From Corydoras sp. C115 (lineage: Eukaryota > Chordata > Actinopteri > Siluriformes > Callichthyidae), in NCBI GenBank assembly GCA_019802505.1, contig JAFMOC010000244.1, forward strand, positions 918,501 to 982,500: a stretch of DNA of 64,000 nucleotides, read 5' to 3'. The notes beneath the pieces were generated by a model. It saw nothing but the letters and a program-made list of their open reading frames with translations, had not been told where the DNA came from and did no database searches. Positions 26,038 to 33,256 of this stretch are shown in pieces; position 1 is the stretch's first letter, and every line of letters starts with the position of its first letter. Made by a program: the position numbers and the translations under genes.

Positions 26038-26743
26038 AAACACACAAACACACACTCACCAGCTCATCCAAGTTGCGCATGTCACACAGGACTCTTTTCT
26101 GTGGCTGCCAGTTGTTAAGCTCCGGTTCAGACTCCATGCTCTTCTCTCGATAAATCGTCCTTCTGGGCTTCTCCAAGTTCTCCAGGTTCTCCAGGTTCTC
26201 CTGCTGCTTCTCCTGGTCTCGTATCTCCTCCTCGATCTCCTCCTCCAGTTGCACCAGCATGGGGGCAAGCATGCCGAACTTGGCTCCGCGGCGCGCCACC
26301 TCCAGCAGGCAGAGGACAAAGTTCTTCTCGTTGCAGCGCTCCACCAGGTCGTTGGTCTCGAACATCAGGACATCCTTGATGCCCAGTTCGTGCCGACACC
26401 AGCCGATGAAGTTGGACACGTTGTCGCGCGCCACAAACGATCCGGGCACGACGTTGCGCCACTGGAACGCCACGTCTCTCCTGGGTGCCAGGAGCCTCTG
26501 CGGCGCGTCGGGATGCTGGCCGAGGAAGTCGAGCGCGGCCCGGTTCACGTTGTTGGCGTGCCGACAGAGCGCGCAGCCCGTCTCCAGGCCCTCCATGAAC
26601 GTGTCGGCTGTGACGTCCAGCTCGTACAGGGTGTTCAGCCATTCGGCCAAGTCCTCCTTCATGGCGTAGAGGTACTCCTCGCTGGATTTGAAGGGCCGGA
26701 TGCTCTTGGAGGCGGCGCACTGAATGTTGCTTTGATCCGCCAT
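141..26743 (-). CDS. gas2l1: GAS2-like protein 1 (CH + GAR domain cytoskeletal linker), 3'-partial gene
   Basis: GAS2L1 crosslinks actin filaments and microtubules in the cytoplasm through an actin-binding calponin-homology (CH) domain and a microtubule-binding GAR domain. Four coding exons are visible on the minus strand: 26743-26060, 6047-5940, 2252-2156 and 426-141. Their junction phases agree (0, 0, 1) and give 391 codons plus two bases before the sequence runs off the left edge. The start MADQSNIQ has a good context (gccATGG) and precedes the family N-terminus SKSIRPFKSSEEYL. The CH domain covers about residues 20-150, with IGWCRHELGIKDVLMFET as its hallmark. GAR begins at exon 2. Intron 1 is 20,012 bp and rich in repeats. 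I prefer GAS2L1 over GAS2L2 because of FIGWCR, CLLEVARRGAKFGMLAP and the EWSR1/RHBDD3/EMID1 neighbourhood. The serine-rich C-terminus continues outside the window. Confidence 0.93.
570..908 (-). mobile_element. SINE-A copy
   Basis: SINE-A is the dominant repeat: head with A box TGGCTTAGTGG and B box GGTTCGAATCC, a body with conserved cacagtccaaaaacatgg and attgccccatatagagtg, and a tail gataaagcggaagataatga plus (TGAA)n. This reverse copy in GAS2L1 intron 3 is nearly full length and lacks the extreme gtgccgcc end. Confidence 0.9.
1410..2060 (+). mobile_element. Old SINE-A relative with expanded internal inverted repeats
   Basis: The head (1415-1475) and the 3' half (1907-2050) are recognisable but diverged. 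Between them the cagtccaaaaacatgg segment has been multiplied into alternating inverted copies (1484-1905). Confidence 0.75.
1484..1905. repeat. Cluster of nested inverted repeats (hairpins)
   Basis: The half-unit cacagtccaaaaacatggat followed by tcaaggtgaat occurs about nine times in alternating orientation. One perfect hairpin at 1496-1543 has 18-bp arms (catggattcaaggtgaat) and a 12-nt loop, ttcgagaggccc. Confidence 0.85.
2156..2252 (-). CDS. gas2l1: GAS2L1 coding exon 3 (GAR domain core)
   Basis: This 97-nt exon encodes VLRTHVMVRVGGGWDTLEHY followed by LDKHDPCRCNAF, the most conserved part of the GAR domain. The acceptor is catcctag|GTC and the donor is TTTG|GTGAG. It joins exon 2 in phase 0 and leaves in phase 1. 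Confidence 0.95.
2736..3071 (-). mobile_element. SINE-A copy
   Basis: Near full-length reverse copy in GAS2L1 intron 2, with head end ccaccgtt instead of ccaccgtgccgcc. Confidence 0.88.
3329..3458 (-). mobile_element. SINE-A head fragment (partial tandem duplicate)
   Basis: Only the head half is present. It and the flanking ccttccatatatat are identical to the head of the next copy (3476-3819), so it probably arose by a local duplication. Confidence 0.85.
3476..3819 (-). mobile_element. SINE-A copy
   Basis: Full-length reverse copy ending gtgccgcca and followed by ccttccatatatat. Confidence 0.9.
4531..4877 (+). mobile_element. SINE-A copy
   Basis: Full-length forward copy starting gggcggcacggtggc and ending gagataatgaataaa. 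Confidence 0.9.
5488..5523. repeat. (CA)n microsatellite
   Basis: About 18 CA units in GAS2L1 intron 2. Confidence 0.95.
5940..6047 (-). CDS. gas2l1: GAS2L1 coding exon 2 (start of GAR domain)
   Basis: This 108-nt, phase-0 exon starts VREILGQCSCPAQFPM, continues KVSEGKYKVGDSS and ends LIFIR. That is the first half of the GAR (Gas2-related) microtubule-binding domain. The acceptor is ttcacag|GTGAGG, directly after a (TG)n tract. The donor is AGG|GTATGT. Confidence 0.95.
6055..6100 (-). repeat. (CA)n microsatellite abutting GAS2L1 exon 2 acceptor
   Basis: In the transcript this is a pure (UG)23-type tract that ends in uucacag at the 3' splice site and replaces a normal polypyrimidine tract. 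Confidence 0.95.
6173..6506 (+). mobile_element. SINE-A copy, 5'-truncated, with 14-bp TSD
   Basis: Starts at tggtttagc, lacking about 17 bp of the head. It is flanked by aaacagctgggtag at 6159-6172 and 6507-6520. It lies 0.1 kb upstream of the GAS2L1 exon 2 acceptor, beyond the CA tract. Confidence 0.92.
6957..7303 (-). mobile_element. SINE-A copy with 14-bp TSD
   Basis: Flanked by catttccacaattt at 6943-6956 and 7304-7317. Confidence 0.93.
7417..7480. repeat. (CA)n microsatellite
   Basis: More than 25 CA units with a single TA interruption. Confidence 0.95.
8119..8463 (-). mobile_element. SINE-A copy with 13-bp TSD
   Basis: Flanked by ccctctcatatta at 8106-8118 and 8464-8476. Confidence 0.93.
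9268..9616 (-). mobile_element. SINE-A copy with 12-bp TSD
   Basis: Flanked by aagctccatttt at 9256-9267 and 9617-9628. Confidence 0.93.
9725..10072 (-). mobile_element. SINE-A copy with 12-bp TSD
   Basis: Flanked by gctttcaaatgt at 9713-9724 and 10073-10084. It shares the rare ggagaagccgga variant with the copy 0.1 kb upstream (9268-9616), so the two may come from one source or by conversion. Confidence 0.93.
10085..10970. other. GAS2L1 intron 1, no feature recognised
   Basis: Unique-looking AT-rich sequence. The only ORF of note (10464-10664, +) encodes a hydrophobic 66-residue peptide with no recognisable family; I do not call it a gene. Confidence 0.5.
10971..11318 (-). mobile_element. 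SINE-A copy
   Basis: Near full-length reverse copy, ending at gtgccgct. Confidence 0.9.
11359..11575. mobile_element. Degraded SINE-A fragments
   Basis: A forward tail fragment (poly-C then gagaccctaatatgggataa, 11359-11418) abuts an old reverse fragment (11434-11575). Confidence 0.7.
11600..12540. other. GAS2L1 intron 1, unassigned moderately GC-rich segment
   Basis: Several overlapping minus-strand frames (11828-12358) stay open for up to 133 codons. None shows a known domain, and their codon pattern is not consistent across frames. Confidence 0.4.
12563..13047. mobile_element. Composite of two SINE-A copies in opposite orientation
   Basis: A diverged forward head (12563-12660) is followed by a reverse copy (about 12690-13047). 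The reverse copy has an internal repeat of the gggcgctgggcagataca segment. Confidence 0.8.
13507..14164 (-). mobile_element. Second copy of the same hAT family, 658 bp, in GAS2L1 intron 1
   Basis: It shares long stretches with 47257-48219 (13523-13810 and 14085-14164). It has a diverged left end (CAGCTATTCTTCTC), an intact right end (TTTGAGAAGCACTG) and a perfect 8-bp TSD ctctaaac at 13499-13506 and 14165-14172. The middle (13811-14084) is unlike the other copy, through deletion or nested sequence, and holds a small palindrome around gactatgaggttcatagtc. Confidence 0.85.
14920..15270 (+). mobile_element. SINE-A copy with 12-bp TSD
   Basis: Flanked by aattatgattcg at 14908-14919 and 15271-15282. 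Confidence 0.93.
15323..15636 (-). mobile_element. SINE-A copy with internal deletion and 10-bp TSD
   Basis: Flanked by ctgattaatt at 15313-15322 and 15637-15646. It has lost the gtccaaaaacatg/gttctccgg part of the body. Confidence 0.9.
16203..16551 (-). mobile_element. SINE-A copy with 12-bp TSD
   Basis: Flanked by agtttctataat at 16191-16202 and 16552-16563. The head is short by about 8 bp. Confidence 0.93.
17088..17113. repeat. (GT)n microsatellite
   Basis: About 13 GT units. Confidence 0.9.
17867..18254. repeat. Microsatellite cluster
   Basis: (GAT)11 at 17867-17900, then (GT)n at 17976-18002, 18069-18096 and 18226-18254, all within 0.4 kb. Confidence 0.92.
18380..18545. repeat. Fragment of a second V-SINE-related repeat
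   Basis: Contains agacgcttttatccaaagcg, then a poly-C/poly-T stretch and acacctga. The same arrangement recurs at 33415-33600, so this is a dispersed repeat distinct from the full V-SINE-like copies. Confidence 0.55.
18592..18898 (+). mobile_element. SINE-A copy with near-perfect 13-bp TSD
   Basis: Flanked by atattcactttgt (18579-18591) and atatttactttgt (18899-18911). It has an internal deletion after tatagagtgtgagtg. Confidence 0.9.
18912..20469. other. GAS2L1 intron 1, unique sequence without recognised feature
   Basis: Nothing supportable as exon, RNA gene or repeat in 1.5 kb. This is one of the longer repeat-free blocks of the intron, so a conserved non-coding element is possible but not shown. 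Confidence 0.45.
20470..21088 (-). mobile_element. Ancient SINE-A relative interrupted by a young SINE-A
   Basis: Diverged body pieces lie on both sides (20470-20559 and 20908-21088) of the copy at 20560-20907. The head ends caccaccgtgttg. Confidence 0.8.
20560..20907 (-). mobile_element. SINE-A copy nested in an older relative, 14-bp TSD
   Basis: Flanked by gtttagacaagcca at 20546-20559 and 20908-20921. Confidence 0.93.
22003..22058. repeat. (GA)n microsatellite with GCGA interruptions
   Basis: Purine-only strand of about 55 bp, interrupted by gcga at regular 8-16 bp spacing. Confidence 0.9.
22148..22492 (+). mobile_element. Older SINE-A subfamily copy
   Basis: The head reads gcagcaggtggtgtagcggt and the B box ggttcgaaccc. 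The body is about 20% diverged from the young copies by eye, with an internal poly-C run and an irregular tail. Confidence 0.8.
23035..23195 (-). mobile_element. SINE-A 3'-half fragment
   Basis: Covers the ggttccccatg to ggagaactta part in reverse. It directly abuts a forward copy, making an inverted pair. Confidence 0.8.
23196..23632 (+). mobile_element. SINE-A copy with internal 36-bp tandem repeat
   Basis: Forward copy lengthened by about 110 bp because the segment agacgttctcccctggatgg plus gcatggggagcccatg is repeated (23461-23605). The tail is gatgatggatggatgg. Confidence 0.9.
24209..24543 (+). mobile_element. SINE-A copy, first of a tandem dimer
   Basis: Starts at ggcttagtgg (head shortened). 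Flanked by aatttccactac at 24197-24208 and 24544-24555. Confidence 0.92.
24556..24812 (+). mobile_element. SINE-A copy, second of a tandem dimer
   Basis: Also starts at ggcttagtgg. It has a deletion of about 90 bp in the 3' half and is followed by a third aatttccactac at 24813-24824. Confidence 0.92.
25434..25767 (+). mobile_element. SINE-A copy with 12-bp TSD
   Basis: Flanked by atgtacaaaagt at 25422-25433 and 25768-25779. It lies 0.3 kb downstream of GAS2L1 coding exon 1. Confidence 0.93.
25991..26056 (-). repeat. (CA)n microsatellite abutting GAS2L1 exon 1 donor
   Basis: In the transcript this is a (UG)n tract with UUUG interruptions, starting a few bases after the GUGAGU donor. Confidence 0.95.
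26060..26743 (-). CDS. gas2l1: GAS2L1 coding exon 1 (CH domain)
   Basis: This 684-nt exon encodes residues 1-228: the whole CH domain, then an acidic linker with EEIEEEIRDQE and an in-frame 9-nt repeat giving ENLENLENLEK (near 26170-26205), ending at RNLDEL. The 5' splice site is CTG|GTGAGTG, and the intron then runs straight into a GT-rich microsatellite. The exon is more GC-rich than its surroundings. A possible 5' UTR acceptor (cactcag, near 26800) lies upstream, so a non-coding first exon is likely but not located. Confidence 0.95.
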
Positions 26744-27130
26744 GGCTGGGACGAGGAGTCAGTGAAGGCACGACGTGATGATCCGTGGGAAGCAGGCTGA
26801 GTGGCCCAGCATCACTGAATAAAGGAGTCTGATTAGTGAAACATCTGGATTAGACCGGGGTCAGGCATCAGTACAGTGTTGAAAAGCGACGATGGGTGCG
26901 AGTCGCTGATGGGCATCATACGTTCTTTAAGTCCTACAAATGAAAGAACAGTGAGGACAACTGATACAGACAGAGAGGAGGAGCTCGTCTTTCCAGTGTG
27001 GCTCATAGGACGCACTCGTAGGTTTGTGGTTAAGGAATCAGCCTTGCAGCCTAAAGGTCCCGGGTTCGATTCCCGGTCCCACCAAGAACTACAGCTGAAG
27101 TGGCCTTGCACAATTCACTTCACTCAGTAT

Positions 27131-27131
27131 A

Positions 27132-27163
<32 letters not shown>

Positions 27164-27180
27164 TGTGTGTGTGTGTGTGT
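27131..27180. repeat. (GCGT)n(GT)n microsatellite
   Basis: Alternating purine-pyrimidine tract. The duplicate copy (27931-27982) has mainly GT then GCGCGC. Confidence 0.92.
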
Positions 27181-27224
27181 TCCTGCAGGATGGGTCAAAT
27201 GAGGTTTCTCTTTGTGTGAACATT

Positions 27225-27430
27225 ACACGGTAGCTCAGTGGTCAGGGCATTGGGCTATCAATCTGAAGGTTGGGGGTTCAAATCCCAGCTCCACTGAAGT
27301 TACCAATGTGGGTCCTTGAGCAAGACCCTTAACCCTGATTGCTCCAGGGATGTTGTGATGAACCCTGTGCTCACCTTGTAAGTCGCTTTGGATAAAAGCG
27401 TCCAATAAATTACCGAATGTAATGTATGTA
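27225..27430 (+). mobile_element. V-SINE-like element
   Basis: A tRNA-like head (A box tagctcagtgg, B box ggttcaaatccc) is followed by gtccttgagcaagaccctta and the tail gtcgctttggataaaagcgt. That tail is typical of fish V-SINE-type elements; the family name is from memory. It is absent from the paralogous segment near 28020. Confidence 0.75.
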
Positions 27431-27930
27431 AATGTGGATTACGTTATCAAGAACATACCAAAGCGCCGCACAGCTGACAGAGCCACCCTTTGTTTTATAC
27501 TGGCCGGATTAAAAGACTCACCGCCTAATCATGGCCTTGTTTTTGGGTGTTATGTACAGTATAGTCAGTCAGCTATTTGGGGGAGAGTGCGAAAGCTTAT
27601 ATACCTGATGGCCCAACATCACTGAATAAAGGAGTCTGATTAGTGAAACATCTGGATTAGACCGGGGTCAGGCATCAGTACAGTGTTCAAAAGCGATGAT
27701 GGGTGCGAGTCGCTGATGGGCATCATACGTTCTTTAAGTCCTACAAATGAAAGAACAGTGAGGACAACTGATACAGACAGAGAGGAGGAGCTCGTCTTTC
27801 CAGTGTGGCTCATAGGACGCTCTCGTAGGTTTGTGGTTAAGGAATCATCTTTGCAACCTAAAGGTCCCGGGTTCAATTCCTACAGTACTACATCTGAAGC
27901 ACATTTGGACAATTCACTTCACTCAGTATA

Positions 27931-27983
<53 letters not shown>

Positions 27984-28157
27984 TCCTGCAGGATGGGTCA
28001 AATGAGGTTTCTCTGTGTGTAAACATAGAATATTACGTTACCAAGAACATACCAAAGCGCCGCACAGCTGTCAGAGCCACCCTTTGGTTTTATATTGGCC
28101 GGATTAAAAGACTCACCGCCTAATCAAGGCCTTGATTTTGGGTGTTATGTACAGTAT

Positions 28158-28559
28158 TGGGCGGCATGGTGGCTTAGTGGTTTAGCATGTTCTCCTCTCA
28201 GCGCTAGGGATTCCCGGTTCGAATCCCCATCTGGGTGGACTTTCCATGTTCTCCCCGTGTCCGCGTGGGTCTCCTCCGGGTTTCTCCGGTTTCCTCCCAC
28301 AGTCCAAAAACATGGATCAAGTCAATTGAGTTCTCCAAATTGCCCCATATAGAGTGTGTCTGTGTGAGTGTGTGCCCAGCGATGGATTGGCGCCCTGTCC
28401 TGGGTGTATCTGCCCAGCGCCCTAGTCGTTCTCCCCTGGATGGGCATGCCCGAAACGTTCTCCCCTGGATGGGCATGGGGAACCCCCCCCCCCCCCCCCA
28501 CCACCACCACCACCACCACCACGACCCTAATAAAGGATAAAGCAGATGATAATGAATGA
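28158..28559 (+). mobile_element. SINE-A copy with expanded poly-C/(CAC)n and 11-bp TSD
   Basis: Flanked by atgtacagtat (28147-28157) and atgtacagaat (28560-28570). The internal gttctcccctggatgggcat segment is duplicated and followed by a 17-nt C-run and about eight CAC units. The paralogous empty site is near 27552. Confidence 0.93.
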
Positions 28560-28789
28560 ATGTACAGAATAGTCAGTCAGCTATTTGGGGATTGTGCGAG
28601 AGAGCTTGTACGGAACACCGTGAATGAGGCTCGTACAGGCAGTCTGACGTCACTCGGTGGTTTGCATACACCAACTGTCTGTCCCACGCTGTATTTAAAT
28701 ATATATTGTTCATCTGATATGAATCAGGGAAGCCCCAGAGTGCCGGTTCTAAGCCGTTAAATGACATTTGAATTGTAAAAAACCAAAGC

Positions 28790-29640
28790 ACATGGTAGAA
28801 GTTTCGTACACCGATCGGTCCGTGACGTCGTGAACTTAATTATGCCGAACGATTCCATGACACCTTATTTAGTCATATAGACCTAAAACACAGCGCAACG
28901 ACACGTTTTGTCAGATTAAACGACATTACGGAGGTGTTTTAACTCACCCGCGGCGTCAGCGTTAATCTAAAGGAGCTAATCACGGCGCCGGTTTCCATGG
29001 AACTTATTGATCCTCCGTCCCATCGCGTTGCCGGCGGGTCGCAGTCCAAAAAAACACGCGATTTAATCACAAAAGGAGCCCGAAGACGGCCGTTTTGGAG
29101 CCGGTTAAACGTGCCGGGTCCCGGCCGTGTGGTCAGCGCGCTGACCGGCTCGCATCCAGAGAATGAAAGCAGCTCGTTGCCCTGAAGGCGAAGCGGCCGC
29201 GGCCGTCTTAATCATGGCCTCTCACTTCGGCTTGAAAATGCAGTTGTTTTCTCTCGTTTCCCAGTCATTAAAAAAATTAAAAAACGCTCCTTCGAGGCTC
29301 AGTTCCACCCGCTGCGTGCCACCGCTGAGCCCAAGCGTCCAGCGTCAAAAAGGCGTAACTGGTAGACAACTATTCCCACGAGCGGAGCCATCCTCCTCCT
29401 AATGGCCTTAGCGAGCGATCCGGGGGGCCGCGTCCCGAATTCGGGCGTGTCTCCCTACGCGCGCGCACTCCGGGAGGCAGTCGTCCACGCTCCTCGAAGT
29501 GCACTTCGATTTGACGGCGACTTGATTTGGAAGGGCGCAGGGGGAAACAGGGTTCGTTCCAGCCGTTGGAACTAACGCAATCCAGCTGCTGCGTCGTGGA
29601 AGAGGAACGGGATTCGGAATGGAAATTCAACAGAGTCGCT
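28790..29640. promoter_or_regulatory. CpG-rich segment, candidate distal GAS2L1 promoter or unannotated CpG island
   Basis: CpG-dense unique sequence (for example gcggccgcggccgtc near 29193 and tacgcgcgcgcactccggg near 29456) amid AT-rich repeats. It lies about 2.3-2.9 kb upstream of the GAS2L1 start codon, whose 5' UTR exon is not located. No long reading frame is convincing. Confidence 0.35.
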
Positions 29641-29666
29641 AATTTACGTTTGAATTAATCACTATG

Positions 29667-29993
29667 GGGGCGGCACGTTCTCCTCTCAGCGCTAGGGATT
29701 CCCCGCTTCGAATCCCCATCTGGGTTTCCATGTTCTCCCCGTGTCTGCGTGGGTTTCCTCCGGGTTCCTCCGGTTTCCTCCCACAGTCCAAAAAACATGG
29801 ATCAAGTTAATTGAGTTCTCCAAATTGCCCCATATAGAGTGTGTCTGTGTGAGTGAGTGTGTGCCCAGCGATGGATTGGCGCCCTGTCCTGGGTCTATCT
29901 GCCCAGCGCCCGAGACGTTCTCCCCTGGATGGGCATGGGGAACCCCACCGCGACCCTAATAGAGGATAAAGCGGGAGGTAATGAATGAATTAA
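29667..29993 (+). mobile_element. SINE-A copy, first of a tandem trimer
   Basis: Head partly deleted (gggcggcacgttctcc). Preceded by ttaatcactatggg and followed by ttaatcactatgagg. Confidence 0.9.
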
Positions 29994-30007
29994 TTAATCA
30001 CTATGAG

Positions 30008-30358
30008 GCTGGGCGTCATGGTGGCTTAGTGGTGAGCACGTTCTCCTCTCAGCACTAGGGGTTCCCGGTTCGAATCCCCATCTGGGTGGAGTTTTCATGT
30101 TCTCCCCGTGTCCGCGTGGGTTTCCTCTGGGTTCTCCGGTTTCCTCCCACAGTCCACAAACATGGATCAAGTCAATTGAGTTCTCCAAATTGCCCCATAT
30201 AGAGTGTGTCTGTGTGAGTGAGTGTGTACCCAGCGATGGATTGGCGCCCTGTCCTGGGTCTATCTGCCCAGCGCCCGAGACGTTCTCCCCTGGATGGGCA
30301 TGGGGAACCCCACCACGACCCTAATAGAGGATAAAGCGGGACATAATGAATGAATTAA
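30008..30358 (+). mobile_element. SINE-A copy, second of a tandem trimer
   Basis: Head variant ctgggcgtcatggtggc and aggggttcccgg. Followed by ttaatcactatgagg at 30359-30373. Confidence 0.92.
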
Positions 30359-30373
30359 TTAATCACTATGAGG

Positions 30374-30707
30374 CTGGGCGTCATGGTGGCTTAGTGGTCA
30401 GCACGTTCTCCTCTCAGCACTAGGGGTTCCCGGTTCGAATCCCCATCTGGGTGGAGATGTTCTCCCCGTGTCCGCGTGGGTTTCCTCCGGGTTCTCCGGT
30501 TTCCTCCCACAGTCCAAAAAACATGGATCAAGTTAATTGAGTTCTCCAAATTGCCCTATATAGAGTGTGAGTGAGTGTGTACCCAGCGATGGATTGGTGC
30601 CCTGTCCTGGGTGTATCTGCCCAGCGCCCGAGACGTTCTCCCCTGGATGGGCATGGGGAACCCCACCGCGACCCTAATAGAGGATAAAGCGGGAGATAAT
30701 GAATGAA
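30374..30707 (+). mobile_element. SINE-A copy, third of a tandem trimer
   Basis: Shares the head variants of the second copy but has a 10-bp deletion before gatgttctcc. Followed by ttaatcactatgagg at 30708-30722. Confidence 0.92.
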
Positions 30708-30849
30708 TTAATCACTATGAGGCTGACCTGATTTAGCACTGTCCTAATAAACGGATGAGCGCCCACAGGTCAGTGATTAAGCAATAAATCTGTTTCAAAA
30801 CGTCTTTTCGTTGTTAAATATATTTTTTAGCTCCGGCTGATGCAAACAA

Positions 30850-31178
30850 GGCGGCTTAGTGGTTTAGCATGTTCTCCTCTCAGCACTAGGGATTCCCGGT
30901 TCGAATCCCCATCTGGGTGGAGTTTCCATGTTCTCCCCGTGTCCGCGTGGGTTTCCTCCCACAGTCCACAAACATGGATCAAGTCAATTGAGTTATCCAA
31001 AATTGCCCCATATAGAGTGTGTCTGTGTGAGTGAGTGTGTGCCCAACGATAGATTGGCGCCGTGTCCTGGGTGTATCTGCCCAGTGCCCAAAACGTTCTC
31101 CCCTGGATGGCCATGGGAAACCCCACCCTCTCCCCCGCGACCCTAATAGAGGATAAAGCGGAAGATAATGAATGAATG
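30850..31178 (+). mobile_element. SINE-A copy with internal deletion
   Basis: Forward copy lacking the ccgggttctccggtttcc block. Tail gataatgaatgaatgag. Confidence 0.9.
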
Positions 31179-32200
31179 AGTATTTAGATGTGAATAGGAG
31201 TTGGTGATATTTAACTTTGGCATGGTTGTTGATGTCATATGGGCTGTTAAAATCCTATTTGAGTCCTGAAATGTAGTGCCATACGGTTAGGTGATGCCGT
31301 GGTTAGTGCTCTTACCTCATAAATAGGTCTCTGGTTTGCGTTTAAACTCCTTTTTGTGTGGAGTTTACTCCCAAGGAGGTAAACTGGCTTTACTGAATTA
31401 CCTTACGGTGTTTGGCATTCTATCCTATAAATTCTACAGCAAATGTAATCAGTGGCTTAAAATCTGTGAATTTGGGCTACCTTAATATCAATAGGCTACA
31501 ACAACAGAATGCCTACATAATACACAATATTTGTAAGATGTTTAAAAAATGTGCTTTTTGCACATGAGTGAATGTATTTCTTATTTGGGTTTTGAGTTAA
31601 AGGCAGGAGAAGGGACACTGGAGCAAATTGATGAAGAGAACATGCAAACATTCTGCCTAAGTAACTGTCCTTGGTGGTGAGACAGATGTGGCCATTGCTT
31701 TTAGCTTTAAGGATAAAAGTCAGTATTCACAGCTTTATCTGCTGAGCTGCGATAATTGAAATGAATAAAACATTGGTTTTGCAATTAATCTATAGAAATA
31801 AATATGTGGATGTTGCTTAGTAATCAGTCCTGCATTTTTAATTATAAGTTCTTAAATACATTTACAAACTGCTGATGGATTTCTTTAACTGTAAGTCGGC
31901 AGTCTAATGAATGCTGTTTGAAGTGACTGAGACTCCAGCACTTGAGGAAGACACTCACACTGTGCTTTCAAAAGTGCATTGTGCTGTTTCCAAGTCAGGC
32001 AGAATTATGTACAGCTTTATTGAGTAGCGCCTCTGTCCGGACCGCCGCGTGTGACTTTTCTGTTCCGGCGGTCCAAAAGGGGGCCCTTGTTTTGATTTGA
32101 AATGCGCCTGTTGTTTCTTTAAGAGAGCTAGACGGCGGGGTGGACACACAACCAGGGTGAGGGTGAGATCATTCTTTGAGGCCTAGATGAATCAGCTCTT

Positions 32201-32248
<48 letters not shown>

Positions 32249-32906
32249 TCCCGTATGAAAGCATATGTCACTGTTAACCAGCCGAAACGATTCAGCCCTC
32301 ATCCCACACATTAAAGATCAGTTTAATTGAGATTCAACTCTGGACTGAAGTTAGTCATTAAGGAACATTAATGATCCAGATCTGCTCTGCAAACTATTAA
32401 CATCATGTATGAAGCCACTTTTTCAACTGATTTTGCCCAGCTGCTCATGCTAAATAAGCCCACCGGCTCCAAGGAGCATGTTCAACTGCAGGCCAGATGT
32501 TCCACATGTGCACATCAAACCACTCGACATTATAAAACATTCTGCTGCAGAGATCTTTATGTTCTAGAGCGTATGAAGTTTCGAGGTCCTCACATTTGAG
32601 ATGTTGGTAACTGATGCTTTACTCAACGCCTGTTCATCTTTGAGGAGGTTGAATCACTGAACATATAACAATGTGGTCACCTAATGGCACTTTAGAACCA
32701 TCAGCGTTGACACAGCGCCTCCTTACGGATACACTCTGTAACTAATGCATTAATGTGGGCACAACTTCAAAACGGGTACTTAAATTATTCCCTTTTAGAA
32801 GACAAGCCAGACATTCGAGAATTCAAATCATTTATACCAGTACAGTAACAGTGCCACCTTGTGGTTATAATACTACACTGCACTGACATAGTACAATCAT
32901 GTTCCA
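31179..32906. other. GAS2L1-EWSR1 intergenic region
   Basis: No exon seen apart from the CA repeat listed separately. A block with rungs of CpG near 32020-32070 (ccgcgtgtgac, ttccggcggtcc) is the only local composition change. Confidence 0.45.
32197..32246. repeat. (CA)n microsatellite
   Basis: About 25 CA units in the GAS2L1-EWSR1 intergenic region. Confidence 0.95.
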
Positions 32907-32917
32907 CTTCTGTAGAT

Positions 32918-33256
32918 TCATTCATTCATTCATCATCTCCCGCTTTATCCTCTATTAGGGTCGCGGTGGGGTTCCCCATGCCCATCCAGGGGAGAACGTT
33001 TCGGGCGCTGGGCAGATACACCCAGGACAGGGTGCCAATCCATCGCTGGGCACACACTCACACTCTATAAGGGGCAATTCTGAGAATTCACTTGACTTGA
33101 TCCATGTTTTTAGACTGTGGGAGGAAACCGGAGAACCCGGAGGAAACCCACACGGACATGGGGAGAACATGGAAACTCCACCCAGATGGGGATTCGAACC
33201 GGGAATCCCTAGCGCTGAGAGGAGAACGTGCTAAACCACTAAGCCACCGTGCCGCC
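32918..33256 (-). mobile_element. SINE-A copy with 11-bp TSD
   Basis: Flanked by cttctgtagat at 32907-32917 and 33257-33267. Confidence 0.93.

Larger units (their letters stand above)
26801..28608 (+). repeat. Tandem segmental duplication (about 0.8 kb unit) upstream of GAS2L1
   Basis: Unit 1 (26801-27601) and unit 2 (27608-28608) share the stretch from tggcccarcatcactgaata to cagtcagctatttgggg. Each contains a tRNA-like block (27016-27083 and 27825-27880) and a GT/GC microsatellite. Unit 1 alone has a V-SINE-like element and unit 2 alone has a SINE-A. Confidence 0.9.

Noticed and set aside
25979..26800. 273-codon plus-strand ORF opposite GAS2L1 exon 1
   Set aside because: Antisense shadow of a GC-rich coding exon, beginning in a CA microsatellite; no recognisable domain.
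27016..27083. Possible tRNA gene with perfect B box
   Set aside because: No convincing acceptor stem or anticodon stem by eye, and it is duplicated in 27825-27880 with a degraded B-box region; more likely a tRNA-derived repeat head.
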